From Flavobacteriaceae bacterium (lineage in GTDB: Bacteria > Bacteroidota > Bacteroidia > Flavobacteriales > Flavobacteriaceae), in contig JALZVC010000024.1 of assembly GCA_023301205.1 (NCBI GenBank), positions 1-8,164 on the forward strand: a stretch of 8,164 nt of DNA. Direction: 5' to 3'. Below are positions 1-6,080 of the stretch, piece by piece; the first letter of the stretch is position 1; each line of letters starts with the position of its first letter. Made by a program: the position numbers and the translations under genes. The notes under the pieces are model-generated. The model saw only the letters and a list, made by a program, of their open reading frames with translations. It was not told the origin of the DNA and did no database searches.

Positions 1-187
1 TGCGATTGTAGGCTTCCCTAAAAAGGGGAAGCCTACAAATTAACTGATTTAAAAAGATGTTATCCGATTTTTTAAAATAATACTGAATTTGAGATTCTTC
101 CATAACTTCCGCTTTTAATCTCTTTTTTATTTCGATTGAATCAAGACCTTTTTCTCTTAATGAAATACAATAATCTAATTTATTCAT
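1..187 (-). CDS. Small hypothetical protein, N-terminal part, runs off the left edge
   Basis: An open frame of 62 codons starts at the ATG at 187 and has no stop before the window edge. The product begins MNKLDYCISLREKGLDSIEI and continues through a charged stretch with QIQYYFKKSDNIFLNQLI. This pattern (ISLREKG, then a second helix ending in QYYxKKSD) resembles the N-terminal part of small uncharacterised flavobacterial proteins I have seen, which often continue into membrane segments; that link is from memory. A possible promoter lies directly upstream. The codons after NQLI coincide with a 13-bp hairpin (6-38), so the frame may be running past its natural end or may be truncated. No function can be assigned. 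An upstream ATG in the same frame is cut off by a TAA, so the start is fixed at 187. Confidence 0.6.
   Translation of the reverse strand, partial: MNKLDYCISLREKGLDSIEIKKRLKAEVMEESQIQYYFKKSDNIFLNQLICRLPLFREAYNR
6..38. repeat. GC-rich perfect hairpin, possible terminator
   Basis: The arms TTGTAGGCTTCCC (6-18) and its exact reverse complement (26-38) enclose a 7-base loop, giving an uninterrupted 13-bp stem. The size and GC content suit an intrinsic terminator, but neither side has a clear T-run. The hairpin falls inside the open frame of the left-edge gene. It could serve a gene outside the window, end the minus-strand gene, or be a repeated palindromic element. Confidence 0.55.
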
Positions 188-678
188 CGTCACTCAAAAT
201 TATAGCTTACTCATTTATACCAACACAAAGTACTCAACTATCAGTACAGTATAATACAATCACTCAAAAAGTAATGCAAAAGGGTTCATTTCGTGTACGT
301 TTTTCACATTAAAACAAAAATAGATTAAACGATTAGCTATCTGCGCTTCTCTAGTCTCACCCCAATTTCCTGTATTGAATTATATATTGGTAAAGACGCT
401 AAAGAGGATGTATCTGTTTCAGAAGTAGAAAAATTTAAAAGGACTGAAAAGATAAAGCAGATTAACAAATATCAGAATTGTATAGTAGCAGCTATAAACG
501 TAATATAAAGAGTATCGTTAGCCCTATTTTAAGTATGTCACTATTTAATGATATAAATTATAAATGAATCTAGAATAAGAAAAACAGTAAAAGATGCTAT
601 TTCAATATTAGAATTTAAAAAATAATTAAAGCCAGATTAAAACAAAGGTGACCATTGCATAAGGCTATAATTTTGTAA
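188..678. other. Gene-poor stretch with broken coding-like fragments
   Basis: No intact gene is visible. One plus-strand frame holds two coding-like pieces separated by stops. The first is 338-508 and includes CIELYIGKDAKEDVSVSEVE; the second is 557-625 and includes RIRKTVKDAISILEFKK. Both lie in the same frame, with stops between them and no start codon, which suggests an old decayed gene. The first piece weakly recalls the ELYxG...VSxxE pattern of DUF3574, but this is too thin to name it. A sequence GCTATAATTTTG occurs at 664-675 (plus) and again at 195-206 (minus), as an inverted pair bracketing the stretch. Confidence 0.35.
195..221 (-). promoter_or_regulatory. Possible Bacteroidota promoter for the left-edge gene
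   Basis: Reading the minus strand, TAATTTTG (202 to 195) matches the Bacteroidota -7 consensus TAnnTTTG, and a TTG (-33 type) lies 18 bases upstream. The spacing fits the usual range. The expected transcript start would be only a few bases ahead of the ATG at 187, so the transcript would have almost no leader. This lowers confidence. Confidence 0.3.
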
Positions 679-726
679 AATAAAAACTAAAACACGCCCT
701 TAAAAGGGCGTGTTTTAGTTTTTATT
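679..726. terminator. Strong bidirectional intrinsic terminator
   Basis: A perfect 21-bp inverted repeat (679-699 with 706-726) has a GC core ACACGCCC/GGGCGTGT and a 6-base loop, TTAAAA. The outer stem is A-rich on the left and T-rich on the right, so the transcript has a T-run after the GC core in both directions. It lies 72 bases past the stop of the minus-strand hydrolase (799-1602), the gene it most likely terminates. On the plus strand only the decayed stretch would read into it. Confidence 0.88.
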
Positions 727-798
727 CTAGTTAGGGAATAATAAAATTTGAGTAACCTACATATCACTCTGACAGAAAAAAATCGTTACCAAAAATAA

Positions 799-1602
799 CT
801 ACTTAACCTCATTTAAAAAATCCGTTACAGCAGCCCAATATTCGCTTGCGCCTGTTTGCCCTTCCCAGAGTACACGTGAGCCGTGATACCCATTAGATAC
901 AGGAATAAATTGAGATTGGTTTGTCTTTAATTTTGAATCGCCTCTTAAAGCGGTTATCGCTTTAGCTTCTGCTTGAGATGATGTTACAAAAAAAGGTTTA
1001 TCAATATTTGCAAAAACGGTAGCTAATGATGGTCTTGTTTTACCAAAATAATCTCCAGGACTAAAACTTAGTATCGCTTTTACATGGGCATTACCTGCTC
1101 CTTCTAAAAGCGCTAAACTAGATGTATAAGAACTCCCCCAAATTATTACGTTTTGAGTATACTTTTTATTTAAAAAAGTTATTGCCGCTCTAACATCTTG
1201 CTGGGCATCTATAAATACAGGTTTCAACCCTTTTGCTATTGCATTAGTATTAGTGCTATTTGGTTTTCCGTCAAATTTACCACCAGAGCGTAAGTCAATT
1301 GCTAAGCAATTAAAGCCCATTTCATTCAATTTTGGTGCGATATCTGCATACTCAAAGCGATTATACCCTGCTTGATGCATTAATAAGATCACAGGTTTGT
1401 CTTTACCTACTTCATAAAGGTTTCCGCAAATTAGCAAACCATCTTCTGATGCAAAATCTATTTGAGTTGGAGTATATTTATCCCCTAATGCACCAGGACT
1501 TGGCACAGAAACTTTCTGTTGTGCTCGTGCTTCTGTAATCAAGACAAATGAGAAAAGGAATAACGCGATTGATAGTACACTGGTTTTCTGTAAATGTTTC
1601 AT
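799..1602 (-). CDS. Secreted alpha/beta hydrolase, dienelactone-hydrolase-like
   Basis: A 267-residue protein with an N-terminal Sec signal peptide: positive start MKHLQK, hydrophobic core to about residue 22, and a likely signal peptidase I site after ARA-27. There is no lipobox, so the product should be periplasmic or released. The alpha/beta hydrolase fold is visible in order: the oxyanion strand LLMHQAGY (73-80), then FNCLAIDLRSGG (97-108), the nucleophile elbow IIWGSSYTS with Ser158, and a candidate catalytic His240 in GYHGS near the C-terminus. The elbow is G-S-S-Y-T, not the usual GxSxG. The usual acid position after strand 7 reads PFFVTSSQAEA, leaving Glu212 as the most likely acid. 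The substrate is unknown; ester or lactone hydrolysis is the family expectation. It stands alone, opposite in direction to the next gene, and ends at the terminator at 679-726. The ATG at 1602 is well placed for the signal peptide. Confidence 0.85.
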   Translation of the reverse strand: MKHLQKTSVLSIALFLFSFVLITEARAQQKVSVPSPGALGDKYTPTQIDFASEDGLLICGNLYEVGKDKPVILLMHQAGYNRFEYADIAPKLNEMGFNCLAIDLRSGGKFDGKPNSTNTNAIAKGLKPVFIDAQQDVRAAITFLNKKYTQNVIIWGSSYTSSLALLEGAGNAHVKAILSFSPGDYFGKTRPSLATVFANIDKPFFVTSSQAEAKAITALRGDSKLKTNQSQFIPVSNGYHGSRVLWEGQTGASEYWAAVTDFLNEVK

Positions 1603-1966
1603 TTTTATATGTTTTTTGAAAATGCTATTTTTTATGATGCCATCTGCTTAGTAACAAAAAGTAGTAAAACCTGACAGATTGTTTCACCTTTATTCTTTAA
1701 CTAAGGTTTCAATAACAATACCAAAGATGGTCATAAATACAACAGTACATTTTTGATTATTGCTCTTTTTAGAGATAAAAACCCTGTTAATGAACTATTC
1801 ATTGAAAAATAATAGATCTAATAGCTCCTAACTTAAACTGCAATAGGACACAAACAGCTTTTCTACCTTTCTCGCGGCAGGCAGGTTTGGTTTTTATTTA
1901 CTAAATTCGGTACCTAATCGCACATCTAAGTAGCCACCAGTGCTTAGTACTATATAAAATGGGAAA
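1603..1966. other. Divergent intergenic region, 364 bases
   Basis: This should hold the promoters of the minus-strand hydrolase and the plus-strand PqqB-like gene, but no clean TAnnTTTG element is seen for either; TAAATTCG at 1902-1909 is a near match without a well-spaced -33. A 35-codon coding-like fragment (1705-1809, plus; includes FLIIALFRDKNPVNELFIEK) is closed by stops at both ends and has no convincing start. It may be a gene remnant or chance. A short GC-rich motif lies at 1874-1890. Confidence 0.4.
1874..1890. repeat. GC-rich GGCAGGCAGG motif, possible half of a flavobacterial intergenic repeat
   Basis: GCGGCAGGCAGGTTTGG stands out in an AT-rich intergenic stretch. From memory, palindromic elements built from CCTGCCTGCC/GGCAGGCAGG are scattered between genes in many Flavobacteriaceae; here only one half-site is visible. 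Its repeat status cannot be shown inside this window. Confidence 0.3.
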
Positions 1967-2935
1967 ATGAACAGGTATCTACTACTAATTTTAGTTTTCA
2001 TCATCACTTCTTGTGCTGAAAAAACGAAACCAGAGGAAGCGCACCAACCGAGTCCAATAGTTAGCATAAACAAGACATCTATCGTTATTCTTGGGACGGC
2101 ACAAGATGCAGGTTCACCTCAAATTGGTTGTAAAAAAGACTGCTGCGCTGCGCTATTTGAACATCCTGATGAAGATAGAAAAGTAGTTTCTTTAGGGTTA
2201 ATCGATACAGAAAATGATAAAACCTACCTATTTGAAGCTACTCCAGATATGGGAGCTCAGATGAGAATGCTCACTCAATATGAAAGAAAAAGCGATAAAG
2301 AATTAGCAGATGGCATTTTTGTAACCCACGCTCATATTGGGCATTATACAGGCTTAATGTTTCTAGGAAAAGAAGCGATGGATGCAAAAGACCTACCGCT
2401 CTATGTGATGCCCAAAATGGAAAGATTTCTTACTGAAAATGGACCTTGGGAACAACTTGTAAAAAGAAAGAATGTAGTACTGCACACCATGGAAAACGAG
2501 ACTCCAGTTCGCTTATCAAATTCTATAAAAGTGACGCCTATATTAGTGCCGCATAGGGACGAGTATTCTGAAGCTGTTGGTTATCAAATTAAAGGTCCAA
2601 ATAAAAGTGCCTTGTTTATCCCGGATGTTGACAAATGGGATAAATGGGGTAAAAATATTATTGCTGAAGTACAAAAGGTGGATTACGCTTTTTTAGACGC
2701 CACTTTTTACAGTGGTGAAGAAATGAATAATAGAGACATTAGCGAAATCCCACATCCCTTTGTCATAGAAAGTTTTGAGAAATTTAAAGGGTTGAGCAAA
2801 GAAGATAAGGAGAAAATAATATTTATCCATTTTAACCACACCAACCCATTGCTAGATCCCCATAGCCCAGAAAGCCAACTCGTGCTTGAAAATGGATTTA
2901 AAATTGGAAAAATTAGAGATGTATTTGAGTTGTAG
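1967..2935 (+). CDS. PqqB-like metallo-beta-lactamase-fold lipoprotein
   Basis: A 322-residue protein with a lipoprotein signal peptide (lipobox ITSC, Cys16). The mature part opens with VILGTAQDAGSPQIGC (40-55), the strand and loop seen at the start of PqqB-type metallo-beta-lactamase proteins, followed by a cysteine cluster Cys55, Cys59, Cys60. The metal motif is HAHIGH (His121, His123, His126), with Gly where most family members have Asp. Later ligand candidates are His196 (VPHRDE), Asp220 (FIPDVDKW), Asp244 (FLDATF), His263, and His288/His291 in FIHFNHTNP, a PqqB-like signature. Length is close to PqqB (about 300) plus a signal peptide. True PqqB acts in the cytoplasm on pyrroloquinoline quinone biosynthesis, and no pqqA, C, D or E is nearby, so a PQQ role is unlikely. 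A zinc or iron hydrolase or oxidase at the envelope is the safer reading. The out-of-frame ATG at 1959 was not used because the frame from 1967 gives the signal peptide. Confidence 0.85.
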   Translation: MNRYLLLILVFIITSCAEKTKPEEAHQPSPIVSINKTSIVILGTAQDAGSPQIGCKKDCCAALFEHPDEDRKVVSLGLIDTENDKTYLFEATPDMGAQMRMLTQYERKSDKELADGIFVTHAHIGHYTGLMFLGKEAMDAKDLPLYVMPKMERFLTENGPWEQLVKRKNVVLHTMENETPVRLSNSIKVTPILVPHRDEYSEAVGYQIKGPNKSALFIPDVDKWDKWGKNIIAEVQKVDYAFLDATFYSGEEMNNRDISEIPHPFVIESFEKFKGLSKEDKEKIIFIHFNHTNPLLDPHSPESQLVLENGFKIGKIRDVFEL

Positions 2936-2968
2936 TTTATGCTGAAAATGAAAAACAAAACAATTATG

Positions 2969-2990
2969 ATTGAATGATTAATCATTCAAT
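2969..2990. repeat. Perfect 22-bp palindrome at the hipA breakpoint
   Basis: The arm ATTGAATGATT (2969-2979) is followed immediately by its exact reverse complement (2980-2990), with no spacer. It lies 33 bases after the stop of the PqqB-like gene and straddles the point where HipA-like coding sequence begins. It could act as a weak transcript end for the upstream gene, as an operator-like dyad, or be a trace of the rearrangement that removed the rest of hipA. There is no T-run after it. Confidence 0.6.
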
Positions 2991-3278
2991 TTAAAGAAGA
3001 ATGAACAATGGAGATTAGCACCAGCCTATGATCTGTGTTTCTCTTATGACCCAAGCAATCATTGGGTAAACAAACAAACGCTAAGTGTAAATGGAAAGCG
3101 AATAGGGATAAACAAGGAAGATTTGATGACCCTAGCAAAAGACAACAGTATTAAAAAAGGAGCGGAAATTATTGAAGCTATTAACGCCACCATAAAATCT
3201 TGGAAAAAATATGCCGACCAAGCCCAACTGAGAACAGATTTAAAAGAAAAAATAAATAGTAACTTGAACACCTATTAA
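2982..3278 (+). pseudogene. hipA: HipA-family toxin kinase, orphan C-terminal fragment
   Basis: An open frame of 98 residues without a start codon, ending at TAA 3276-3278, reads SFNLKKNEQWRLAPAYDLCF, then HWVNKQTLSVNGKRIGINKE and a helical tail ending INSNLNTY. This is the C-terminal part of HipA-type Ser/Thr kinases: the block W-(K/R)-L-(A/S)-P-AYD, then SxNGKR-I, then the DLxxLA helix. The Asp of AYD corresponds to the Mg-binding Asp332 of E. coli HipA. The catalytic loop Asp (Asp309 in E. coli) and everything N-terminal to it are missing, as is any hipB antitoxin gene. The homology starts inside a 22-bp palindrome, just after an in-frame TAA (2979-2981). The fragment is itself free of stops and frameshifts, which suggests recent loss. 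It cannot encode an active toxin. The family call is firm; the mechanism of loss is inferred. Confidence 0.85.
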
Positions 3279-3308
3279 ATATCTACAAAACTTAAAAGCG
3301 CACAGAGA

Positions 3309-4883
3309 ATGAAACAACAATACACTTTATACGGGGTACTGCTAATCGTTCTTATCACTATAGTTAGTTGTAATACTCCAAAGAAGGAGGTTATAAAACC
3401 TAACGTCCTGTTTATCTCTATTGATGACCTTAAGCCCACTTTGGGTGCCTACGGGGACTCCATAGCCATCACACCTAATATCGACCAACTTGCTTCGGAA
3501 GGAATGACCTTTAGACAGACATTTACACAAGTAGCCGTTTGCGCACCATCAAGAGCAAGTTTAATGACAGGTGTACGTCCAGATTCTACCCGTGTTTGGC
3601 ATCTAGGAGATAAGTTTCGTGATATCAACCCTAATGCGGTAACCATGCCTCAGTACTTCTCAAAGTTTGGTTATCATACCGTTAACTTAGGAAAGATTTT
3701 TCATAATTATATGCCAGACTCCATTTCTTGGGATGAACCAGATTTACGTCCTGAGCGATATAAGCAAACAGACTGGTTAAAAAGGGATGGCGAAACATTT
3801 TATATTAACGAAGACGTCAGTCGCTCACAAGTTATTAAAAGAGATTCCTTATTAAAATTAAGACCTGTACGGTACGCAGATGGATGGAATACAGGCCCTG
3901 CTTGGGAAGCGGCTCCAGTTCATGATACGATGTACTATGATGGTGCGCAAACCGAGCTGGCAAAAAAGACACTTACGCGCCTCGCTAAAACAGATGCGCC
4001 ATTTTATATGGGGATGGGATATTTTAGGCCACACCTACCGTTTACGGCGCCAAAAAATTATTGGGACATGTACGACCCAGAAGAAATTCCGCTGGCTGCA
4101 AACCCTAAGGTGCCTAAAAATGCACCGGGCTGGACTATGAATTCTATGTACGAATTGCGACACTATGATGGTTTTAACCACATTGGCCACCCGCAATCGT
4201 CGTATCGCATGAGTCAAGACACAACACGTATTTTAAAACACGGGTACTACGCAAGTGTTAGCTATGTAGATGCCTTACTGGGTAATCTTATCGCTCATAT
4301 GAAAAAGATAGGAATTTACGAAAACACCATTATCATAGTTTGGGGAGATCACGGCTGGAAGTTGGGTGACCATAATAGCTGGGGGAAAATGACAAATTAT
4401 AATATTGATCTTGAAGTGCCAATGATTATTCGATACCCAAATCAAGAGAATCGAGGTGCGCAGACCTTTGAGATAACAGAATTGATAGATATGTTTCCGT
4501 CACTTTGTGAAATAGCTGGTATCGACGTTCCAGACTATATGCAAGGCACCAGTTTTGTTCCTTTAATTAAAGACCCTGAACGCGAGTGGAAAGATGCCGC
4601 ATTTAGTCAATTTCATCGTAGACCCAAAGTTTCAGCAGATGGAAATAGATATATGGGCTACTCGATAAATACAGAAGCGTATCACTACATCGAATGGTAT
4701 TCTTGGGATCCTAAAACCGGAACTAGAGGTGAATTAAAAGACATAGAATTGTATGATAGGAAAAATGACCCGTCTGAAACCGTTAATATTTCCGAAGAAA
4801 AATCACTTAAAACAGTAATCGAAGGTCTGTCTATGCAACTTGTTGGTGGTTGGAAAAAAGCAAAACCTGTTGACATTGAATAA
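3309..4883 (+). CDS. Sulfatase lipoprotein, iduronate-2-sulfatase-like (family S1)
   Basis: A 524-residue type I sulfatase with a lipoprotein signal (lipobox IVSC, Cys21), so it is membrane-anchored in the periplasm or at the surface. The active site can be followed along the chain and matches human iduronate-2-sulfatase: metal ligands Asp39 and Asp40 (SIDDLKP), the sulfatase motif C78-A-P-S-R82, Lys129 and His132 (GKIFH), His242 (RPHLPF), Asp347 and His348 (WGDHGW), and Lys360 (WGKM). Cys78 must be converted to formylglycine for activity. Overall order and length agree with this branch (SulfAtlas S1_7 is my best guess), which includes enzymes for sulfated glycans. Substrate is unknown; marine polysaccharide or glycosaminoglycan sulfate esters are the family expectation. 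No SusCD or lyase gene is in the window. The stop overlaps the likely start of the FGE-like gene, suggesting one transcript. The start ATG follows AGAGA and is the only one giving the signal peptide. Confidence 0.93.
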   Translation: MKQQYTLYGVLLIVLITIVSCNTPKKEVIKPNVLFISIDDLKPTLGAYGDSIAITPNIDQLASEGMTFRQTFTQVAVCAPSRASLMTGVRPDSTRVWHLGDKFRDINPNAVTMPQYFSKFGYHTVNLGKIFHNYMPDSISWDEPDLRPERYKQTDWLKRDGETFYINEDVSRSQVIKRDSLLKLRPVRYADGWNTGPAWEAAPVHDTMYYDGAQTELAKKTLTRLAKTDAPFYMGMGYFRPHLPFTAPKNYWDMYDPEEIPLAANPKVPKNAPGWTMNSMYELRHYDGFNHIGHPQSSYRMSQDTTRILKHGYYASVSYVDALLGNLIAHMKKIGIYENTIIIVWGDHGWKLGDHNSWGKMTNYNIDLEVPMIIRYPNQENRGAQTFEITELIDMFPSLCEIAGIDVPDYMQGTSFVPLIKDPEREWKDAAFSQFHRRPKVSADGNRYMGYSINTEAYHYIEWYSWDPKTGTRGELKDIELYDRKNDPSETVNISEEKSLKTVIEGLSMQLVGGWKKAKPVDIE

Positions 4884-5457
4884 TTTTAAATACATGCTGC
4901 TGCTTTTAGTTTTAATGTCTTCCTGTAAGCAAAAGGAACTCGTATTAGTACCAGTATCCTATGCCGAATTTGAGCAATTTGTAACTGAAACCAATTACGT
5001 GACGGATGCTGAAAAATATGGATGGTCCATCGTTCAGATTGATGTCTATAATTTTAAAAAAGTGGATCAGGCAAATTGGAAAGTTCCCGACGGAATTCAT
5101 AAAGTTTCTTCTGAAACGCTACCGGTTACCCAAGTGAGCTATAATGATGCATTAGCCTATTGTAATTGGGCAAACAAAAGACTCCCAAGTTATAATGAAT
5201 ATTGGGATCTTGTAAAAAACGATAATCGAATGATCGTATCAGATAATAAATTTCCTATTTCTGAAATAGCCAAGGTTAACATTTTGGGCAATGTATGGGA
5301 TATTACGCATAATGAAAATACTGTATCTGTAAGACTTGCAGGCGGTTCTCTTTTTTGCTCGGAAAGTACTTGTCACGGAACGGTTAAGGAAAGAAAATTA
5401 TTTGTAGACAAAGAAACTGGTAATATCCATACCGGTTTCTCTGTTGTTAACCAATAA
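4876..5457 (+). CDS. Compact formylglycine-generating-enzyme-like lipoprotein (SUMF1/FGE family)
   Basis: The frame is open from 4840. I prefer the TTG at 4876, which gives MNNFKYMLLLLVLMSSC, a normal lipoprotein signal (Cys17), and overlaps the sulfatase stop by 8 bases; the ATG at 4894 is the alternative but leaves no charged n-region. The 193-residue product carries FGE-sulfatase family landmarks in order: YAEFEQFV (29-36), TDAEKYGWS (43-51), VSYNDALAYCNWANKRLPS (87-105), GNVWDIT (139-145), RLAGGSLF-C161-SEST-C166 and a C-terminal HTGFSV. The CX4C pair matches the copper-binding Cys336/Cys341 of human FGE, which oxidises a sulfatase Cys to formylglycine. It is much shorter than a usual FGE domain (about 280): the N-terminal MG...VTN start is missing, and so is most of the loop between KRLP and GNVW. 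The partner is probably the sulfatase next door. It may instead be a degenerate or non-catalytic relative. Confidence 0.75.
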   Translation: MNNFKYMLLLLVLMSSCKQKELVLVPVSYAEFEQFVTETNYVTDAEKYGWSIVQIDVYNFKKVDQANWKVPDGIHKVSSETLPVTQVSYNDALAYCNWANKRLPSYNEYWDLVKNDNRMIVSDNKFPISEIAKVNILGNVWDITHNENTVSVRLAGGSLFCSESTCHGTVKERKLFVDKETGNIHTGFSVVNQ

Positions 5458-5462
5458 GTAAA

Positions 5463-6080
5463 TTAAATCTCCAAACTGCCTTTACCTTCTCTTATTAACA
5501 CAGGTTCACCACTGGTCAAGTCTATTATTGTAGAGGCTACGTTATCACCATAACCACCGTCGATAACTACATCTACGAGTTTACCCCATTTTTCAAAAAT
5601 AAGTTCTGGGTCTGTAGTGTATTCAAGTACATCATCTTCATCTTTTATGGAGGTAGATACAATAGGATTGCCTAATGCCTTGACTAAAGCTTGGGTGATG
5701 TGGTTATCTGGCACTCTTATACCCACTTCTTTTTTCTTTTTAAAATAGCCTGTCAACTTATTATTGCTGGGTAAAATAAAGGTATAAGGTCCAGGTAAAG
5801 CACGTTTCAGCAACTTAAACGTGGCACCGTCTATTTGTTTTACATAATCTGAAAGATGACTTAAATCTTCACAAACAAAACTAAAATTAGCCTTTTCTGG
5901 CTTTACACCTTTTATTTGCGCTAGACGTTCGTAGGCACTTTTATTAGTTACATCACAGCCTAATGAATACACCGTATCACTAGGATAAATAACCAATCCG
6001 CCTTTTTTGAGAATGGAAACTACACGATTGATATCCTTCTCATTAGGATTCTCTTCGTATATTTTTATAAACTCTGCCAT
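5463..6080 (-). CDS. YciO/YrdC/Sua5-family protein, annotated L-threonylcarbamoyladenylate synthase type
   Basis: A 205-residue cytoplasmic protein, single YrdC-like domain, no signal peptide. It aligns by eye along its whole length with E. coli YciO (206 residues): GGLVIYPSDTVYSLGCD (27-43), NFSFVCEDLSHLSDY (65-79), PGPYTFIL (96-103), GIRVP (120-124), STS (142-144), IDGGYG (173-178) and a REGKGSL end. Relatives in this family make threonylcarbamoyl-AMP from threonine, bicarbonate and ATP for t6A modification of tRNA. The TsaC/Sua5 catalytic KxR and SxN motifs are altered here: Lys57-Gly-Val59 and Ser142-Thr-Ser144. It therefore belongs to the YciO type, and its activity should not be assumed equal to TsaC. 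It is nevertheless the form commonly found in flavobacteria. It converges on the FGE-like gene with a 5-base gap and diverges from the lipoprotein hydrolase at 6192. Confidence 0.87.
   Translation of the reverse strand: MAEFIKIYEENPNEKDINRVVSILKKGGLVIYPSDTVYSLGCDVTNKSAYERLAQIKGVKPEKANFSFVCEDLSHLSDYVKQIDGATFKLLKRALPGPYTFILPSNNKLTGYFKKKKEVGIRVPDNHITQALVKALGNPIVSTSIKDEDDVLEYTTDPELIFEKWGKLVDVVIDGGYGDNVASTIIDLTSGEPVLIREGKGSLEI

Noticed and set aside
668..675. TAATTTTG, an exact TAnnTTTG promoter match on the plus strand
   Set aside because: Any transcript would start inside the terminator hairpin at 679-726, and no plus-strand gene follows.
1332..1538. 68-codon plus-strand open frame
   Set aside because: It lies entirely opposite the well-supported secreted hydrolase and shows no domain or signal.
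1967..2935. Naming this gene pqqB
   Set aside because: The protein is exported and no other PQQ gene is present, so only PqqB-like is justified.
2707..2985. 92-codon minus-strand open frame with a hydrophobic start
   Set aside because: It is antisense to the PqqB-like gene; its low-complexity Ser/Leu/Ile composition is typical of a shadow.
3059..3271. 70-codon minus-strand open frame
   Set aside because: It is the reverse shadow of the hipA fragment, whose plus-strand reading matches HipA closely.
3009..3278. A working HipA toxin or toxin-antitoxin system
   Set aside because: The catalytic loop, N-terminal half and antitoxin gene are all absent, so only a remnant can be called.
3880..4140. 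86-codon plus-strand open frame inside the sulfatase
   Set aside because: Alternative frame of a gene whose catalytic residues all lie in the main frame.
3309..5457. A polysaccharide utilisation locus
   Set aside because: There is no SusC/SusD pair, lyase, glycoside hydrolase or regulator in the window.
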